64,000 bases of DNA from Acidobacteriota bacterium (lineage in GTDB: Bacteria > Acidobacteriota > Terriglobia > Bryobacterales > Bryobacteraceae): NCBI GenBank assembly GCA_947470805.1, contig CANIVU010000027.1:1-64000 (forward strand), in the 5' to 3' direction. The notes beneath the pieces are model-generated. The model saw only the letters and a list, made by a program, of their open reading frames with translations, did not search any database and had not been told where the DNA came from. Positions within the stretch are counted from its first letter, which is position 1. The number at the start of each line of letters is the position of its first letter. A program made the translations under genes and the position numbers. Of the stretch, positions 60,993 to 64,000 are shown piece after piece.

Positions 60993-63068
60993 CTATTTTG
61001 ACAGCAGTTCCAGTTGCAGTCTCGCCCGCCGTGCCTGTTTCTTTAACGGAACACTCTGCGGGTCTTTTTTTACCATCTCATCCAGATACTCCGCCGCCCG
61101 CTCCACCTCCACCCGCGCCTCGGCGTCCCGTCCCTTCTCATGCAACAGCATCCCTAACTGCTGGTGCATCCCCGCCAGCCGCCGCAACGCCGGAAACCGC
61201 TCCGGATCGTGCCGTATCTCCTCCACCTTCGCCCGGATCTGCGCCCGCATCGTTGCAATCTGCTCGTCCTCGGTCATCGCCGCCGGCGCCTCGCTCCCGC
61301 ACACCTCCCGCAGCTTCCGTGTCAACGGCGCCACCCTCCCCGCCTCGTCACAATACCCCTTCGCCGCCGCGTCCTTCCCGTCCTTCCCCTCCAACGCCGC
61401 CAACTCCACCAGCGCCCGCCCCGTATACTCCGTCGATTTCACCTGCCGCGCCATCGCCAGCGCCTCCAGCAACAACCCCCGCCCCTCTTCCATCTCCCCT
61501 CGTTTAGCCAGCGCCGGGCCCAACTGCAAGATCAACCGGTAATACGGATTCGCCGGTCCCAACGGCCGCCCGAAAACCCGCTTGTACTCCGCATGCAGCG
61601 CCACCGCCTTTCGCGCCACCGCTATCCCATCTTCACTGTCCCTCCTCGCCTGTAACGCCAGCGCCCACAACGGTAACGAAACGGCCTTGGACTCCAACGC
61701 CGCCGGGTCTCCCTTCGTCCTCCAAACCTGCTCCGCCAGTTCACTCGCCTTCTTCAGTGCGTCCACTCCCCCGTCCGTGTTGCCCTCCTCCAATCGCGCT
61801 GCCCCCACCCGCCGCCACGCCGCCGCCATGTCCAACTCCATCCCCTTCTCCCCCGACGCCTCCACCTCCCGGATCGCCGATTCCATCGTCGTCCGCATCG
61901 CCTTCCGGTCCTCCCCCGCGTTCACCACCTGCGTCGGCCCGTTCTGCAATACGGACCGCACCACCGTCCGCATCTGCGCCAGCCGCTCCCTGTCTCGCTG
62001 CACCTCCCGCCACTGAAAATATCCAGCCGTCCCCGCGCCCGCCATCACCGCGGCCGATAGCCCCACCGCCACCACATGCCGCTGCAAAAACTTCCCCGTT
62101 TTGTACTTCAGATCCTGCCGCCGCGCCCGCACCGGCTGCTTGGCCTTATATCTCTGCAAGTCCTGGCCTAATTCCAATACACTCCGGTCCCGCTCCCGCA
62201 CCTCCGCCCGGCAGCACAAGTCCCGAATCGCCAGCAGGTCCCGGTCCGCCGCCGGAAACGCTTCGCCCAGAATCACCCCCAACGCATAGATATCGGAGCC
62301 CACCGACGGCCCCTCCCCCATCTTCTGCTCCGGACTCGCATAGTGCGGCGTCAGGAACGCCCGCGTCATCGTCGTCTCCCCGCCCCCCGTCGAATCGTTC
62401 GGCATAATGAGCTTCGCCGCCCCGAAGTCCAGCAGCTTCACCTGCCCGTCCGCCCCCACCAGGATGTTAGAAGGTTTCAAATCCCCATGCGCCACCAGCG
62501 CCCCATGCAGATACTGCACCGCGTCACAAACCTGGGTCAACAAATCCAGCCGCGCCGTCCCCCCCGGCCGCGTCTCCGCCAGATAGTGGTCCAACGGCTG
62601 GCCATCTACGAATTCCATGACCAGATACGGCCGTCCCGCCTCGTCCACCCCGCCGTCCAGCCACCGGGCAATGTGCGGATGTTCCAGCTCCCCCAGAATC
62701 CGCCGTTCTTTCAGAAACCGGCGCCGGAACGAACCCGCATCGAACCCCGGGCGCAAAAACTTGATCGCGGCCCGCCGCGTCCCCCCGTCCTCGCGGGCCT
62801 CATACACCACCCCCAGCCCGCCCTCGCCAATCCGCTTCCCAATCCGCCACCGCCCCGCCGTCTGTCCCTCCAGGTCATCCCCGCCCAGCTGCTCTAAAAC
62901 CGGAACATCCAGCACGCCCCCATCGGCCGCCAGCAGCCCTTCCAGCTCTTCCCGCAACGCCGCGTCATCCCCGCACTGAGTCCGCAGAAACGCCGAGCGC
63001 TCCCCCACCGGCAAAGCCAGCGCCGAATGGAACAACTCTTCCAACCGCTCAAATCCCCCGTCCTGCAT
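60993..63068 (-). CDS. Membrane Ser/Thr protein kinase with C-terminal TPRs
   Basis: 691 residues. A ~70-residue helical lead (ELFHSALALPVGERSAFL region) is followed by a Hanks-type kinase: Gly loop GEGGLG (81-86), Lys 103 in AAIKFL, catalytic HGDLKPSN (194-201), DFG (214-216) and SPEQ (245-248). The usual HRD is HGD, so it is a non-RD kinase, and the C-lobe between YALGVILGE and DLLAI is shorter than normal. One membrane helix lies at about 331-350; the rest (to 691) is TPR-like helices on the far side. ATG 63068 preferred over TTG 63071. Paired with an ECF sigma gene 6 bp upstream. Confidence 0.92.
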   Translation of the reverse strand: MQDGGFERLEELFHSALALPVGERSAFLRTQCGDDAALREELEGLLAADGGVLDVPVLEQLGGDDLEGQTAGRWRIGKRIGEGGLGVVYEAREDGGTRRAAIKFLRPGFDAGSFRRRFLKERRILGELEHPHIARWLDGGVDEAGRPYLVMEFVDGQPLDHYLAETRPGGTARLDLLTQVCDAVQYLHGALVAHGDLKPSNILVGADGQVKLLDFGAAKLIMPNDSTGGGETTMTRAFLTPHYASPEQKMGEGPSVGSDIYALGVILGEAFPAADRDLLAIRDLCCRAEVRERDRSVLELGQDLQRYKAKQPVRARRQDLKYKTGKFLQRHVVAVGLSAAVMAGAGTAGYFQWREVQRDRERLAQMRTVVRSVLQNGPTQVVNAGEDRKAMRTTMESAIREVEASGEKGMELDMAAAWRRVGAARLEEGNTDGGVDALKKASELAEQVWRTKGDPAALESKAVSLPLWALALQARRDSEDGIAVARKAVALHAEYKRVFGRPLGPANPYYRLILQLGPALAKRGEMEEGRGLLLEALAMARQVKSTEYTGRALVELAALEGKDGKDAAAKGYCDEAGRVAPLTRKLREVCGSEAPAAMTEDEQIATMRAQIRAKVEEIRHDPERFPALRRLAGMHQQLGMLLHEKGRDAEARVEVERAAEYLDEMVKKDPQSVPLKKQARRARLQLELLSK

Positions 63069-63074
63069 CAATGG

Positions 63075-63638
63075 TTAACTCGTCAAATCCGCCGCCGCCG
63101 TATCAGCCCCCAGGTTCTTCGCCAGCCACGCCCGCGCAAACGACCAATCGCGCTTTACGGTAACAACCGAAACGTCCAGCATCTCGGCAATCTCTTCAAA
63201 CTCCATCCCGCCAAAGAACCGCATCTCGACGACCTTGGCCTTGCGTTCGTCCTTCTCCGCCAATAGCTCCAACGCCCGGTCCACATCCAGAATCTGGTCC
63301 ATCCGGAAGTGCATCGGCTCAGCGGCCGCCTCTGCGCTCGGCCCATGCATCTCCAAGGTGATCTGTTTCCACGCCCCGCCCCGCCGGTCCGCGGTCTTCC
63401 GCCGGATGTAGTCGACCACGACATTCCGCATCACCCGGCTGGCCAGCGACAGGTAATGCGTCTTCGACTTATACTTCGCCCCATTCAACCGCACCCAAGC
63501 CTCGTGAACCAGCATGGTGGGGTGCAGCGTCGGGTGCTGCGCCGCCCGGCGTATCTGGAACCCGGCGATCTTCCGAAGCTCGGCGTAGAGCTCGGTCAGG
63601 TCATTGTCTTCGGCGGAAAGAGCGGGCATCGGTATCAC
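63075..63638 (-). CDS. ECF sigma factor of the kinase-linked type
   Basis: 187 residues of the TIGR02999-like ECF group: region 2 with TMLVHEAWVRL, YLSLASRVMRNVVVDYIRRK, and region 4 with AKVVEMRFFGGMEFEEIAEMLDVSVVTVKRDW (quoted in part). The stretch before VHEAW reads AQHPTLHPT, without the acidic residues (DAED-like) that contact the core enzyme in classical ECFs. GTG 63638 with AGGA close upstream is used; ATG 63629 is an alternative. It is followed by the Ser/Thr kinase gene after 6 bp. Confidence 0.88.
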   Translation of the reverse strand: MIPMPALSAEDNDLTELYAELRKIAGFQIRRAAQHPTLHPTMLVHEAWVRLNGAKYKSKTHYLSLASRVMRNVVVDYIRRKTADRRGGAWKQITLEMHGPSAEAAAEPMHFRMDQILDVDRALELLAEKDERKAKVVEMRFFGGMEFEEIAEMLDVSVVTVKRDWSFARAWLAKNLGADTAAADLTS

Positions 63639-63723
63639 AACATCCTACGCGCATTCGAACCCCATCCGCCATCAAGCCTCTCTCGCCTGGGAATGATTTG
63701 AGTGAGAATGCAACCGCCAAACC

Positions 63724-64000
63724 CTACGGTCGCCGCGCCACGCCGCCTGAATCCAACTCCCGGCAAACATGCCCCTCCGGCAACTCCCGGCACCGGCACA
63801 ACCCGGCTGCCAGAATGTCCTTCGCCTCCCCATAATCCAGCGCATCAACCCAGACCATAGTGCAAGCCGCCTCGCGCACGACTCCCTTCTCGGTCTCCAC
63901 CAACCGCCGTAAATAGCCGATCACGGAACGCTCCGGTACGTCCACCCCCAGGCCCTCCTCGATCGTCGAAGCAAACGCCAAATCCCGCACCGGCCCGCTA
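63724..64000 (-). CDS. C-terminal part of a gene cut by the window end
   Basis: The frame is open to the edge of the window and ends in TAG at 63724-63726. The visible ~91 residues (VRDLAFASTIEEGLGVDV, VIGYLRRLVETEKGVVREAACTMVW, LCRCRELPEGHVCRELD, each part of the run) have three cysteines in the last third but no motif I can assign. GTG at 63990 might be a start, but the upstream codons read SGP in the same frame, so the gene probably begins outside. Confidence 0.5.
   Translation of the reverse strand, partial: SGPVRDLAFASTIEEGLGVDVPERSVIGYLRRLVETEKGVVREAACTMVWVDALDYGEAKDILAAGLCRCRELPEGHVCRELDSGGVARRP

Overview
The window is high-GC, densely packed bacterial chromosome. Three things point to the Acidobacteriota, most likely the Bryobacterales / 'Candidatus Solibacter' group: two very large Oar-like TonB-dependent receptors with an N-terminal carboxypeptidase-regulatory-like domain, two secreted proteins that end in the Solibacter-type TIGR03437 domain, and several ECF sigma factors paired with TPR-bearing partners. 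This placement is inferred from protein families. No rRNA, tRNA, CRISPR array, phage or intact insertion sequence was seen.

Layout. 0-3 kb: a degenerate sigma-54-activator-like AAA protein converges on a double-domain KaiC-like ATPase gene whose operon partner is a small membrane protein. 3-14.5 kb: outer-membrane and surface proteins, namely one intact TonB receptor, a membrane-anchored regulator-like protein, a second TonB receptor split by a frameshift, and a YVTN-propeller protein. 14.6-26.9 kb: a Tad/Flp pilus locus on the + strand (DUF192 protein, TadD-like TPR lipoprotein, Flp pilin, membrane protein, CpaB, secretin, TadG-like, two TadE-like pseudopilins, TadZ, TadA ATPase, TadB, TadC). 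Everything needed for the machine except the prepilin peptidase is here. 26.9-33.2 kb: a HEPN two-gene cassette, then housekeeping genes on the - strand (cupin, CoA-binding protein, pseudouridine synthase, ScpB, ScpA, S9 peptidase).

33.3-45.4 kb: gamma-carbonic-anhydrase-like protein, hisS, a 1 kb gene-free interval with a tandem-repeat array, aspS, small hypotheticals, a DUF4440-type gene broken by a stop codon, a sugar-phosphate isomerase-like protein, a phosphoglycolate-phosphatase-like HAD, ftsH, tilS, a KdsC-like phosphatase and an ACT-domain protein. 45.4-54.2 kb: anti-sigma factor, ECF sigma factor and a CHAT-protease/TPR lipoprotein transcribed as one unit, followed by large secreted repeat proteins. 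54.4-64 kb: M20 and M24 peptidases around a duplicated nucleotidyltransferase cassette, a dolichol-phosphate-mannose-synthase-like transferase, a NarL-type response regulator, and a third regulatory module (ECF sigma factor plus Ser/Thr kinase with TPRs).

The most unusual non-coding content is a set of short palindromic or repeated elements lying directly at gene ends (7943-7973, 35064-35098, 37830-37858 with 38821-38849, 52093-52225, 54265-54404) and the alternating ~57-bp repeat array between hisS and aspS (35133-35622). The most unusual coding content is the CHAT/ECF/anti-sigma module with an operator-like hairpin at its promoter, the kinase/ECF module, and the NTase-helical-protein-NTase cassette.
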